Notes under the pieces: model-generated | What the model was told of the DNA's origin: nothing | Databases searched by the model: none | Seen by the model: only the letters and a program-made list of their open reading frames with translations | Origin: Parabacteroides sp. | GTDB taxonomy: Bacteria > Bacteroidota > Bacteroidia > Bacteroidales > Tannerellaceae | Direction of reading: 5' to 3' | NCBI GenBank assembly: GCA_019417325.1 | Contig: DXVO01000023.1 | Coordinates: 372,001 to 436,000 of the forward strand | DNA: 64,000 nucleotides | Position numbers and translations under genes: made by a program | Shown here: piece after piece, positions 25,906 through 35,446 of the stretch | Layout: every line of letters starts with the position of its first letter | How positions within the stretch are numbered: the stretch's first letter is position 1

Positions 25906-28900
25906 TTAAAACTGTAAATTCACTCCGAAAGTAAAGGTCCGCGAAGTTGGATAACGCGTAGTCCCCATACCCATATCCAGCGGATTGCTAATGCCCAGTT
26001 CAGGGTCCAGACCTGTATATTTAGTCAGTGTAAACAGGTTTTGCGCACTCACATAGAGGCGGCAACTGGAGATAAATCCGGTCTTATGGCAAAGCATGGA
26101 CGGGATGGTATAACCTACCTGCATATTCTGCAAACGCAGATAAGAACCGTCTTCCACGTAGAAGGAAGATGCACGCATATTATTGTTGGTATCCGAGTTG
26201 GTGATGCGCGGATAGATAGCATGGGTATCTCCATCCTTTGTCCATGCTTTCGCATAGGCATCGACCAGCGCATTCTGGCGTCCGGCAGAGGCAAGGGTTC
26301 CTTTCGCCACATTCCATATATCATTGCCTACCGTTCCCTGGAATGCCATACGGACATCGAAGTTCCGGTAATTAAAACCGAGGTTGAAGCCGTAAATCAA
26401 ATCCGGGTTCGGGTCGCCGATAAAGGTACGGTCGTCGTCGTCATTCAAAGCACCCGACTTGCCTAATTTGGCAAATTTGAAATCACCGGGTTTGGCATTG
26501 GGCTGGATTTTATTTCCACTACCATCCACATACGCATCGATTTCCTGCTGGTTCTGGAAGATGCCGATTTGCTGGTATCCCCAGAAACGTCCGATAGGGC
26601 CGCCCACATAGGTACGGCTCTGGCTTCCGCTCAGGTATTCGGAATTTAGCTTGGTGACCTTTGTCTTATACGTAGACATATTCAAACCTATATTGTAATG
26701 GAAATCCTTGCCTATCTGATTGCGGTAGTTCATCACCAACTCAAAACCAGTATTCCTTAAATCGCCGGCATTGAAGAACGGGCTGTTAGGAAGCGCGCCA
26801 AAAGACGGGATAGGCATATTCAGCAACATATTGTTGGTTTCCTTTACATAGAAATCCATGCTTACATCGAAACTGTTTCTGAAGAACGACATATCCAGAC
26901 CGACATTGGTTTGCTGGCTGGTTTCCCATTTCAGATTGGAGTTCCCTACATAGATAGGCACATATCCCTGCAAATAGCGATTTCCGAAATACCATTGTTT
27001 TTCATTGTTGGTACCTATCAAAGTATACGGAGCATCCCGGTCGATACGCTGGTTTCCGTTCTGCCCCCAGCCTAAACGCAATTTCAGGTTGGAAAGCGTA
27101 TTCTCGATGTTCAGGTTTCTGAAGAACTCTTCGCTGCTGATTCTCCAGCCCAAAGATACGGATGGGAAAAATCCCCAGCGGTTCCCTTTGGCAAAACGGG
27201 AAGAACCGTCGGCACGGAAGTTCACAGTTGCCAGATACCGGTCGTCATACGAATAATTGATACGTCCCAGATAAGACAGCATGGAAGAGGTTTCTTTGCC
27301 TCCCGATGTTTTATCTCCCAAAGTCTGGGCATCCAGTATCTGGTAGATTTCTTCATTTCCTAATGCTTTACGTTTGAAGGCGTTGATGCCTTCCTTCTTA
27401 TTTTTCTCGTAAGTCATTGCCACCATAGCATCCAAACGGTGTTTCCCGAACGTTGTGTTATAGTTCAAACGTTGTTCCACCAGATAGTTGAAAGTAACCA
27501 GGCTATTGTTGTTCAACTGCGTTTCAACACTGTATTTGCCTTCTTTATTTGCCAGATTATCATCCGAGAACGCAGAAGTATAGAACGGACGGAAGTCCTT
27601 GAATGTGTTCTGGTATCTTTCAAAGCTGTATTGCACACGGTAGGTCAGGTCTTTAAGCAGCTTAACCTGTGCAAAGGCATTCCCGAATACATTGAAGTCT
27701 TCATTGGAACGGTTTGCCAGACGGAGCATTGCCACCGGGTTCGGGTCGTACGACCATTCGGTCGGTGCATACTTATTATACTTGTAATTAGGCGACGACG
27801 GGTCTACCAACGGGCTGATTACCGGCGTAAACGGGTCGGCTTTCTGGATAAAATCGAATGAGGGGATGGCTCCTGCATCACGTTGTTTGATTTTAGCAAG
27901 ATTGACATTTGCACCGACAGTTACATAGTCGTTGATATCATATTCCTGATTCAGTTTCAGGGATAGTCTCGAGAACTCGGTTGTGATAATCGGTCCCTGG
28001 TCGTCTACATACCCCAGGCTTAATGATGAGCGGGATTTATCGGTCCCTTTGCGGATACTCACATTATAATTCTGGGTAAAAGCCGTGCGGGTTACTTCAT
28101 CCCACCAATTCGTATCGTATCCTTTTTTATACTGGTTCGTGAACTTCTCTTTCATCGAGTTCTGGAAACCGGCATCCTCTTTATAGGCCTCCAGTATAAA
28201 ATTATGATATTGTTCGCTGTTCATCATATTCATCGCCTTATAACTGTTTTTGATACCGACATAGGCATCCAGCGTAACGATGGTTTCTCCTTTCACTCCG
28301 CCTTTGGTTGTAATCAGGATTACCCCGTTGGAACCGCGTGAACCGTAGATAGCACAAGCCGAAGCGTCTTTCAATACTTCAATACGGTCGATATCCCCGG
28401 GATTCAGGCTACTGATATTATCCATAAACTGACCGTCTACTACATAGAGCGGATTATTGTCGTTTACCGTACCCAAACCTCTGACACGGATAACAGCATC
28501 CGAACCCGGCTGTCCGGAACTTGACGCCACAAATACACCGGCAGCTTTACCTGTCAGCAACTCGGAAGCATTCGATACCGCATAGTTTTTAATATCCTTG
28601 TTGCTGATGGATGCCAGCGAACCGGTTAAGTCGCTTTTACGCTGCGTACCGTAACCTACTACTACGATTTCGTCCAATTTAAGGTCTGAAGTAGCCAGTT
28701 TCACATCGTATACCCCACTTTTAGGGACAGTCAGCGTTTGTGTATCATAACCGATATAGGAAAACTCAACTTGGTTGGATGAGATTTTCAGGGAATATTT
28801 TCCGTCAATATCCGTCACCGTTCCATTGACCGTACCTTTTTCCAGTATGGATACGCCGATTAATGCCTCACCGGTACTGCCGTCGTATACCGTACCTGAA

Positions 28901-28977
28901 ATATCCTTTACCTGCTGGGCCTGCACATGGATACCCGCCAAAAGGATAAAAACAAGAGATAATACATGTTTTACCAT
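25906..28977 (-). CDS. SusC/RagA family TonB-dependent transporter
   Basis: This 1023-residue protein has a signal peptide, an N-terminal carboxypeptidase-D-like domain (ISGTVYDGSTGEALIGVSI), a TonB plug (LDEIVVVGYGTQRKSDLTGS, ELLTGKAAGVFVASSSG, NNPLYVVDGQFM) and a 22-strand barrel ending in Phe. It imports oligosaccharides across the outer membrane with the downstream SusD. Its substrate is probably a mannose-containing glycan, inferred from the GH130 gene at the head of the operon. Confidence 0.96.
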   Translation of the reverse strand: MVKHVLSLVFILLAGIHVQAQQVKDISGTVYDGSTGEALIGVSILEKGTVNGTVTDIDGKYSLKISSNQVEFSYIGYDTQTLTVPKSGVYDVKLATSDLKLDEIVVVGYGTQRKSDLTGSLASISNKDIKNYAVSNASELLTGKAAGVFVASSSGQPGSDAVIRVRGLGTVNDNNPLYVVDGQFMDNISSLNPGDIDRIEVLKDASACAIYGSRGSNGVILITTKGGVKGETIVTLDAYVGIKNSYKAMNMMNSEQYHNFILEAYKEDAGFQNSMKEKFTNQYKKGYDTNWWDEVTRTAFTQNYNVSIRKGTDKSRSSLSLGYVDDQGPIITTEFSRLSLKLNQEYDINDYVTVGANVNLAKIKQRDAGAIPSFDFIQKADPFTPVISPLVDPSSPNYKYNKYAPTEWSYDPNPVAMLRLANRSNEDFNVFGNAFAQVKLLKDLTYRVQYSFERYQNTFKDFRPFYTSAFSDDNLANKEGKYSVETQLNNNSLVTFNYLVEQRLNYNTTFGKHRLDAMVAMTYEKNKKEGINAFKRKALGNEEIYQILDAQTLGDKTSGGKETSSMLSYLGRINYSYDDRYLATVNFRADGSSRFAKGNRWGFFPSVSLGWRISSEEFFRNLNIENTLSNLKLRLGWGQNGNQRIDRDAPYTLIGTNNEKQWYFGNRYLQGYVPIYVGNSNLKWETSQQTNVGLDMSFFRNSFDVSMDFYVKETNNMLLNMPIPSFGALPNSPFFNAGDLRNTGFELVMNYRNQIGKDFHYNIGLNMSTYKTKVTKLNSEYLSGSQSRTYVGGPIGRFWGYQQIGIFQNQQEIDAYVDGSGNKIQPNAKPGDFKFAKLGKSGALNDDDDRTFIGDPNPDLIYGFNLGFNYRNFDVRMAFQGTVGNDIWNVAKGTLASAGRQNALVDAYAKAWTKDGDTHAIYPRITNSDTNNNMRASSFYVEDGSYLRLQNMQVGYTIPSMLCHKTGFISSCRLYVSAQNLFTLTKYTGLDPELGISNPLDMGMGTTRYPTSRTFTFGVNLQF

Positions 28978-28993
28978 AGTTTTATTCTTAGAT

Positions 28994-30733
28994 TTAATTA
29001 TATGAAATGATATATTGTTTATTTGCTATAATCTTCCCGTCTTTCAGGGTAAGCTCTGTTTTCACAGGCAGTTCCACTATTACACGGGCCTCGCCGCCCC
29101 GCATCACGACAACTCCTTCTTTTTTCAGGTTCCGGGCGATGTACTCTTTAGATACAATATCGAACAGGTCGCATGGCTGAGAGGCTTCATAAAGGACAGA
29201 TTGGGTTGTCTTATGGGGATTATAATACAGATATACAGGATAAGGCTTTTCTGCATAGAAGTCTGTTGCGTTACAGTCCAGTTGCAGGATACCTTCTATA
29301 TTGGTTTTATTCACGATAGCTCCTAAAATACCTACCGGGGAAGAACTGTAAACGCTGAACATACTTTCGGTAGGATTCCCTTCTATCCATTTCGGACCGT
29401 CTCCTATAGCTACCGGACTAACGCCTTTCAGGGAGGCTTTTCCATAATCGTCCGCCTTACGTAAGCCTTCATAAGATACGTTATTGCAGGTAATATCTTT
29501 TAATTCCGGTGCCCACTGGTGTTTTTCATCCATGTCGCCGGGATAAAACAGACGGCAGGCACTGGCATTATTCAGCATCCACTTACCAATCGCCTTAGCA
29601 AACTGAGGCTGGTATTTAACCAACGGGATAAACGGCCAGGCGGGTTTAATGCTGTTCATCAGGAAAGCGTATCCGCCACCATCCGTAATGCTGCCCTGCA
29701 AACCGCTTACATCATAATCGCCCCATTTACCGACAATGATACCCCAACCGGTCCTTCCCGTAGGGCTGGTACAACCGTCAAATACCCAGTCAAGCAGTTT
29801 ATGGACATCATAATCCGTACCTTCCGTTGCATTCAAATAGGCGGCGGTATAAGCGCCAAGAGGCAAAAGAGCTTCGTAAAAGCGGCTTTCCTTTTGGGAG
29901 AGCAATGCTTCTATGGCACTTTTACAATGTTGCAGATAGCGCGGGTCCCCGAATTTATGATAAGCGCACAACAGTACATAGGCATGACCGCCTGCTGCAT
30001 CCTGCTGCAAAGGGATATGGTTCACATACCCTTTCATATGGGCATAATCGAAATAGGAATAATCGTAATTCCCATTCAATACGGAATCGGCTTTTACAAA
30101 CTGCTCGGCTATTGTTCTCTGTATGTTCTCGGCTCCTTCTACTCTGGGAAACACATCGCATACGGCATAGTACAAAGCATTGGGAAGTACGTCATACCAC
30201 CAATCGCGTCCGTAGCCACCTCCCTGCACGGCTACAGACGGATTCGTGTTATTCATCATGATGTGCCAACCGTTATCGGCATTGAAATAATTCTGAACCA
30301 TCTTGACATAATTGTATCCGTCCTGGTTCGTTTTATCAATACCGACCAATCCGGCTCCCAAAATGGCAGCCAGGGAGTTCAGGCTCTCATGAAATTCTCC
30401 CCCGTTCGCTTCTTTGCCCTGGCGAATATCTTTTATAGCGGTGTATAGACCAAAGGTCGTCTGGTCCACGTTCCTCCGGTGATCATCCAACCAGATAAGC
30501 GGACCTGCCGGACTCTGATTGTTCCAGTCGAATATAAACTTATCATAAGTTATCGCCTTTTCTTTCCAATCCAGCATCCGGTAAGATTTAGGCATATCAG
30601 GCATCAAATCCACCCGGCTGATAGCGACTTGCCCCACACTATCTCCCAACTCATGTTTCTTCTTCGAGCAGGAAACCAGCAAGCAGGCTACAATTAATAT
30701 GAATACACTTTTAGTTTTTATTTCCATATTCAA
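28994..30733 (-). CDS. PUL lipoprotein of unknown function, possible alpha/alpha-toroid enzyme
   Basis: This 579-residue lipoprotein (lipobox VACLLVSC) has repeated helical, aromatic-rich stretches: QGGGYGRDWWYDVLPNALYY, DAAGGHAYVLLCAYHKFGDP and YEALLPLGAYTAAYLNATEG. This pattern suits an (alpha/alpha)-toroid glycosidase or lyase. The last 100 residues look like a small beta-domain. I do not recognise a CAZy family. It sits between susC and an MFS transporter and overlaps the latter by 23 bases, so it probably acts on the PUL substrate at the cell surface or in the periplasm. Function is unknown. Confidence 0.8.
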   Translation of the reverse strand: MNMEIKTKSVFILIVACLLVSCSKKKHELGDSVGQVAISRVDLMPDMPKSYRMLDWKEKAITYDKFIFDWNNQSPAGPLIWLDDHRRNVDQTTFGLYTAIKDIRQGKEANGGEFHESLNSLAAILGAGLVGIDKTNQDGYNYVKMVQNYFNADNGWHIMMNNTNPSVAVQGGGYGRDWWYDVLPNALYYAVCDVFPRVEGAENIQRTIAEQFVKADSVLNGNYDYSYFDYAHMKGYVNHIPLQQDAAGGHAYVLLCAYHKFGDPRYLQHCKSAIEALLSQKESRFYEALLPLGAYTAAYLNATEGTDYDVHKLLDWVFDGCTSPTGRTGWGIIVGKWGDYDVSGLQGSITDGGGYAFLMNSIKPAWPFIPLVKYQPQFAKAIGKWMLNNASACRLFYPGDMDEKHQWAPELKDITCNNVSYEGLRKADDYGKASLKGVSPVAIGDGPKWIEGNPTESMFSVYSSSPVGILGAIVNKTNIEGILQLDCNATDFYAEKPYPVYLYYNPHKTTQSVLYEASQPCDLFDIVSKEYIARNLKKEGVVVMRGGEARVIVELPVKTELTLKDGKIIANKQYIISYN

Positions 30734-31973
30734 TTCGATTCGTTTGATTTGTGATATTCTTTGCTAACGGATAAGCCAGTAATTGCAATCCTCCTACAAT
30801 TATCAGGGCATATTTCAGAGCAAAATCCTGAGAGATGCAATAAGCGAGGAAAATGAACAGCAATAACCCGAAAGCTCTTCCGAGGAAAAGCCCGAATTCA
30901 TGGCTTAGGATATAGGCGTATTCATTCCGGTTCTCTATTTTTGCTACGGTGTCGATGGTTCTCATCATAATAGGGAAATAGGCTAAATCGAATAAAGGCT
31001 GAAAGATTACTTTACACAGTACAAACAGGATGACTCCGACAGCAGAGAATAAAAAACCATTACACAAGGTTCCCGCAAAAAATATCAACAAGCCTCCTGT
31101 AAATATCTTTAAACGGTCTTGCGGACGAGCCATACGTCCAAGTACATAGACAAGAACTGCGGTTAATGCCCCGCTTACTCCCTGTATCAAACCAAGAGCA
31201 CCTTCATCTCCTACCAGTTTTAAAACGAGTATGGCCGGTGCTGTCACCAAAAATCCCTGTACCATGCCTTTCAGGGCAGCCAGCCACAACATCTTTTTCC
31301 ATAAGATATTGAAACGGAAATACAGGAATGAAGTCTCTTTGGGATTGGCAAACTTCCCTTTCCATAACACCATGCAAGCGATAATAGTTATCAAAACCAC
31401 CACCATCGTAACCACACGGTACGACAAATTCACATCAAACAACACGCCAAGTACTTCTTTCCCGTCTATCTGACTTATAAACGCACCGATAATCAAGGGT
31501 ACTCCGATTGAGGTTATTGAAAAGAAAAACGATTCCAGTCCGAAGAAATAATTACGGTTATTGTCGTTCGTGTTGTAAAGTGCCAGCAGATAACGGTTTG
31601 TCCAGAAAAATCCGGATGCGGCTCCCATACAGAACCCGGCAACGCCAAGCTCCACAAACCCGAGCGATTTGATAGCCATCATGGCAAACATGGATATGCC
31701 ACTCACCAATATACCCACGGAATAAAGTAGCTTCACGCTATACTTTTTCAGCAGGAAACCATTTACCAGCGAAGTTGTCACAATACCTATATACATTGCC
31801 AACTGGTAGAAAGCAACCATCACCGGGTCACTTGTATTTCTCATGATATAGGCTCCTACAAAAATCTCGACAACGGGCAATACCAGAGCATAGAGCATGT
31901 TCGTAAGCAACAGGGTTTGCATGTTGGGGTCCTGTTGCTTGAAGAACAAATATTCTTTTTTCAGTTTATTCAT
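30711..31973 (-). CDS. Major facilitator superfamily transporter (sugar importer of the PUL)
   Basis: This 420-residue protein has about twelve hydrophobic segments. Visible pieces are LLTNMLYALVLPVVEIFVGAY, an acidic/basic cytoplasmic loop, and an ASGFFWTNRYLLAL helix. No lipobox or large soluble domain is present. It lies between the GH130 gene (18-base gap) and the unknown lipoprotein (23-base overlap). It probably carries the released mono- or disaccharide over the inner membrane, where the cytoplasmic GH130 acts. Substrate is inferred. Confidence 0.85.
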   Translation of the reverse strand: MNKLKKEYLFFKQQDPNMQTLLLTNMLYALVLPVVEIFVGAYIMRNTSDPVMVAFYQLAMYIGIVTTSLVNGFLLKKYSVKLLYSVGILVSGISMFAMMAIKSLGFVELGVAGFCMGAASGFFWTNRYLLALYNTNDNNRNYFFGLESFFFSITSIGVPLIIGAFISQIDGKEVLGVLFDVNLSYRVVTMVVVLITIIACMVLWKGKFANPKETSFLYFRFNILWKKMLWLAALKGMVQGFLVTAPAILVLKLVGDEGALGLIQGVSGALTAVLVYVLGRMARPQDRLKIFTGGLLIFFAGTLCNGFLFSAVGVILFVLCKVIFQPLFDLAYFPIMMRTIDTVAKIENRNEYAYILSHEFGLFLGRAFGLLLFIFLAYCISQDFALKYALIIVGGLQLLAYPLAKNITNQTNRIEYGNKN

Positions 31974-31991
31974 CAGAATAAGGGTTACTGT

Positions 31992-33035
31992 TTATTTCAG
32001 TGTATTTAATATTTCGGAAATCGAAAGGTCTGCCTTGCAAATTACTTCATCGCTGGCTCCATAATACAGGGTAACGGTATCTCCTTCTACAAGATGTCCA
32101 TTGGTAAAGATAACATTGCCGAAAAATCCGGTCTGCTCATACGGTGCAACAGGCTCCATGATAGGTTCCTGGCTTCGTGCTATTACTTTCGACGGGTCGT
32201 TCAAATCGAGTAGCAAAGCCCCCAGACAATAGCGATGATTGAAATCGGCTCCATGATAAATTTCCAACCAGCCTTGTTCGGTTTTTATAGGGGCGGCTCC
32301 GGCTCCTACACGGGCACAATCCCACATTCCATCACGGGTTGTAGCGACGCATTTATGATTGCCCCAGTGTAATCTGTCGGGCGATTCTGCCAGCCAGATA
32401 TAATTGCCTCCCAGTTCGGGACTGCTCGGGCGGTGAAAAGCGAAATACTTACCGCCTATTTTCTCTTCAAACAAAGCGCAATCCTTATTATGAGGAGGAA
32501 ATATCATTCCATAACGGGTGTAGTCCTTCCAATCGTTCGTATGAATCAAACCGACTCCTACTGCTACAGGCGATACTTCCGTAAATGTCAGGAAGAAACC
32601 GTCTTCGGTAGTTGCAACACGGCAATCTTCTATGCCGAAAGATTCCAGTTCTCCCTTACCGAAAATCGGTGGAAATTCAGGTTCGTCTTTAAAAAGAATG
32701 CCATCTTCACTGGAAACCAGTCGCAGATATGACATGGTGGTCAGGTAGTTCTTTCCTTTATAACAAATAACGCGCGGGTCCGAAGCATCCAAATCCGGGT
32801 CATTCTTTGAAAAAGAAACGACCTCTATCTTTCCTTCCTTATTATATATAGGAAAACTGATTACGTTTTCCTTCTGGATGGGGCGTTCCGCTACACGCAA
32901 CAACAACCATATTTTGCCCTGAAACCGGAATACTCCGGGATTCAGTAAACAGGTTATTTCCATTCCGTCTATTCCCGCTTTCAAATCCCCGGGTGTAAGC
33001 AAGGGATTCTGTCCAAATCTTTTTGCGATGTCCAT
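31992..33035 (-). CDS. Glycoside hydrolase family 130 (beta-mannoside phosphorylase or beta-1,2-mannosidase)
   Basis: This 347-residue five-bladed propeller has no signal peptide, so it is likely cytoplasmic. GH130 hallmarks are NPLLTPGDL, FNPG-like CLLNPGVFRF, the catalytic-region GIEDCRV (E136, D137), and a WLEIYHGAD segment in the C-terminal half. Family members either phosphorolyse mannosyl-glucose or mannobiose, or hydrolyse beta-1,2-mannosides. I cannot separate these by eye. It is the first gene of the leftward PUL, preceded by a -7 box and repeated upstream motifs. Confidence 0.9.
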   Translation of the reverse strand: MDIAKRFGQNPLLTPGDLKAGIDGMEITCLLNPGVFRFQGKIWLLLRVAERPIQKENVISFPIYNKEGKIEVVSFSKNDPDLDASDPRVICYKGKNYLTTMSYLRLVSSEDGILFKDEPEFPPIFGKGELESFGIEDCRVATTEDGFFLTFTEVSPVAVGVGLIHTNDWKDYTRYGMIFPPHNKDCALFEEKIGGKYFAFHRPSSPELGGNYIWLAESPDRLHWGNHKCVATTRDGMWDCARVGAGAAPIKTEQGWLEIYHGADFNHRYCLGALLLDLNDPSKVIARSQEPIMEPVAPYEQTGFFGNVIFTNGHLVEGDTVTLYYGASDEVICKADLSISEILNTLK

Positions 33036-33074
33036 TGGTATTATGATTTTATTAAATTAGAAAAATTCGATGGA

Positions 33075-33082
33075 CAAATGTA
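33075..33082 (-). promoter_or_regulatory. -7 box of the GH130 PUL operon
   Basis: TACATTTG on the minus strand, 40 bases before the GH130 start. The same box and flanks (ACAAATGTATAA on the plus strand) occur before the GH106 PUL at 46861. Confidence 0.6.
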
Positions 33083-33110
33083 TAAGCGGACAGAAGGAAA
33101 GGGGGGTTAC

Positions 33111-33213
33111 TATATTCTCAATTAGGTGTACACATGTTAAAAAACATATAGACACCTAATCCGGTCAAAATCGGGCAGGTATATTATATTCTCAAAAAGT
33201 TATACTATATTCT
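33111..33213. promoter_or_regulatory. Candidate operator region of the PUL regulator
   Basis: TATATTCTCA occurs at 33111-33120 and 33185-33194, and a shortened CTATATTCT at 33205-33213. Between them is a 40-base dyad (ATTAGGTGT at 33121-33129, ACACCTAAT at 33152-33160). All lie 30-140 bases upstream of the -7 box, where an HTCS AraC-type activator would bind. TATATTCTCA is also found at 47065-47074 upstream of the second PUL. The link to the regulator is inferred. Confidence 0.45.
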
Positions 33214-33223
33214 TTTTACAGGG

Positions 33224-33727
33224 TTAAACAGAGCAAGATACATTTGTGATCTGCTTGCTTTTTCCACTGATTTCTTCAATATCCAAACGGATAATCTCTG
33301 TGCGGTGAAACGATTTTTCTGCATATTTCTTACCGGTAATCATATCGTCGGGAGAATATTTCTGTAACAAAAGTTCCAGTGCGTGCATACGTTCATCGGC
33401 ATCCAAACCGATACGGGCACAACATTTCAGAACAATACTTTCATATTCCGTCGAAAACTGGTTCGATATAATTTGAGTTTTGCCTACGACACAAAATGAA
33501 ACATCCGGGCAGTGGCCGATACACGTCAGTTTTCTGCCTTCCGGGGCACAATGTATATATATGGAAGATTGGGTATCCCATACGAAATTGACCGGTATAC
33601 CGTAAGCACCTCCCTCTTTTGTGCACATCGACAGCACACCATACTCTCCTGCTTGTAATAATTGGTATGCATTTTCCTTATCCAACAAACGATCCTGTCG
33701 TCTGATAGTTTCATTTTTATATTCCAT
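33224..33727 (-). CDS. Pyridoxamine 5'-phosphate oxidase-family flavoprotein, Nim-like
   Basis: This 167-residue split-barrel FMN-binding protein is of the type that includes the Nim nitroimidazole-resistance proteins. Visible motifs are GEYGVLSMCTKEGGAYGIPVNFV, IYIHCAPEGRK and a C-terminal HRTEIIRLDIEEISGK. Many chromosomal members are of unknown physiological role. Whether it reduces nitroimidazoles cannot be told from sequence. It lies 9 bases downstream of the PepSY membrane gene and may be cotranscribed with it. Confidence 0.8.
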   Translation of the reverse strand: MEYKNETIRRQDRLLDKENAYQLLQAGEYGVLSMCTKEGGAYGIPVNFVWDTQSSIYIHCAPEGRKLTCIGHCPDVSFCVVGKTQIISNQFSTEYESIVLKCCARIGLDADERMHALELLLQKYSPDDMITGKKYAEKSFHRTEIIRLDIEEISGKSKQITNVSCSV

Positions 33728-33735
33728 ACTTACTT

Positions 33736-35286
33736 CTATTTTTTATTTCTTGATTTGAATATCGACTGCCGGCTGATTTTCCAGCCACTATATAATACAA
33801 GTAGTCCCAGTAGCCCCATAAAGAAAGGGAAAAGGATACTGGTATCTTTCAGGAATGTGAACATTCGTCCGGTATGCATCTCCAATGCGATACTCCACCA
33901 GGACATGGAACGGTATTTTTCATGCTCAGGCATTGTGATAAACGATTGCCCCGGCTCTATGACCTCAACTCCTGTATTATAATCGAACACCAGTGTTTTC
34001 TGCGGATTGAAAAATAAAAAGCCGCTTATTTGCTTCTTCCCTACAGGTATCAGGGAAGGAACAGGCGGAAGACCTGTTAAAGCATCTATCGAAAGTCCGG
34101 TTTCCCTGTCCCAGACATAAAGTCCCTGAAAAGAACCTACCAGCCATTTCTGCTTATCGAGCTGTTGCCATACATTCAGCCCCATTACACTAACCGGCGG
34201 TTCATTTCTTAACGGATTCGGTATAAAATCCGCACTGTTCCCCCTTCCTAATTCTTTAAGGGAGAAAAAGCCTTCAGAGGTATATAATAACCACTCTTGC
34301 TTTTCACTGTCATAGCGTAAGGAACGTAATAATTCATGCCAACTGTTATCGCCATCCATAACGGTAAGAGGCGGTGGAGACACCTTCTCTCGAGCTATCA
34401 GTATCAATAAGGGAGGACGGAGAAAGGCTCCCGTCATTATCAGCATAAATAAAGGTATCAGTAACCAGTAACCTACCTTGTCATGCCATATGAAATTCCA
34501 CTTAAAACGATAGATAGAAAGATTCGTATTTTTCCGGAGCCTCTTCTTTCGGCGTATTTGTTTAGGAAACCACCAAACCAACAACCCGGTAATGCTGATA
34601 AAAGAAAGTAAGACAGCCAATATATCTACCACTACCCTGCCTGTTATTCCCCAAAGGGCACCGCAATGTAAATCCCAAATTACCCGGAACAACGAACGTT
34701 GCCTCTCCTGTCCCAACACATCAGGCAACTGGTATACCTGAAATTCAGGAGATTTTCCTACATCGTCCTTCCGAACGGGCGCCATCATATAAACCGAGCG
34801 AGTCAGTACAACAAGCGTATCCCCCTTAACCTCCATATCCGTAATAAATCCTTCATGGTCCGGCAGAGAAACCGGATGCCATAACGAATGTGTCTTCTGC
34901 CCTGAAAGTACATAAACTGTATAAGAGGAGGCTGCATAAACCTGACCGGATGCCGCCTGCACCAATCGATGTATTTTCTGCCGGTCCGCACCTTTAGCCA
35001 ATCCATCATTATACTCCCTGAGTTTCTCTTTACCATCGGAAAGCCAAATGCCTTCATTCCCATAAAGCAAAAGAGAATCCGGTGATAATGACAGTCCCCC
35101 TTTGAAAAAACCACGGTTCCAGTTTTGATACTGATAGGCTTCCGGCAACCATTTTCTGGAAATATCCATCATACTGAATGCTTTCCGGTGATTCAGGATT
35201 ATGCCACTAATCCCCATCCAAATAAAGAGCGGTATCAGGAACAAACCTATATATTTATGTAACTTCTTCATTCTTTTCGTATACAT
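33736..35286 (-). CDS. PepSY-associated membrane (PiuB-like) protein
   Basis: This 516-residue protein has the PepSY_TM layout: a first helix after KKLHKYIGLFL (about 12-30), a long extracytoplasmic region, a middle helix pair around LHCGALWGITGRVVVDILAVLLSFISITGLLVWWFPKQ (split here by position, about 205-245), a helix near 270, and a C-terminal helix before a basic tail. Relatives are linked to iron uptake or reduction. Met6 is an alternative start. No iron-box is seen. Confidence 0.75.
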   Translation of the reverse strand: MYTKRMKKLHKYIGLFLIPLFIWMGISGIILNHRKAFSMMDISRKWLPEAYQYQNWNRGFFKGGLSLSPDSLLLYGNEGIWLSDGKEKLREYNDGLAKGADRQKIHRLVQAASGQVYAASSYTVYVLSGQKTHSLWHPVSLPDHEGFITDMEVKGDTLVVLTRSVYMMAPVRKDDVGKSPEFQVYQLPDVLGQERQRSLFRVIWDLHCGALWGITGRVVVDILAVLLSFISITGLLVWWFPKQIRRKKRLRKNTNLSIYRFKWNFIWHDKVGYWLLIPLFMLIMTGAFLRPPLLILIAREKVSPPPLTVMDGDNSWHELLRSLRYDSEKQEWLLYTSEGFFSLKELGRGNSADFIPNPLRNEPPVSVMGLNVWQQLDKQKWLVGSFQGLYVWDRETGLSIDALTGLPPVPSLIPVGKKQISGFLFFNPQKTLVFDYNTGVEVIEPGQSFITMPEHEKYRSMSWWSIALEMHTGRMFTFLKDTSILFPFFMGLLGLLVLYSGWKISRQSIFKSRNKK

Positions 35287-35414
35287 CTACGATTTCCGGA
35301 TACAAAGGAAACAAAAAAATAGTATACCTATTGTCACAAATATGACATCAATTGCTATCAATATGATAACCTTGATTTTAATTCACATTCCTACTTTATT
35401 TATAATAGATTGTT

Positions 35415-35422
35415 TATCTTTG
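35415..35422 (+). promoter_or_regulatory. -7 box of the deacetylase/glycosyltransferase operon
   Basis: TATCTTTG matches the consensus 25 bases before the ATG at 35447. Confidence 0.65.
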
Positions 35423-35446
35423 TGGCATATATGATAAAAAGAAGTT

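Noticed and set aside
29519..30448. 309-codon open frame opposite the PUL lipoprotein
   Set aside because: The leftward frame has a signal peptide, operon overlaps and coherent composition; the antisense one has none.
33100..33213. Invertible (phase-variable) promoter
   Set aside because: The inverted arms are only 9 bases and enclose 22 bases; no recombinase is adjacent, so an operator dyad is more likely than an invertible switch.
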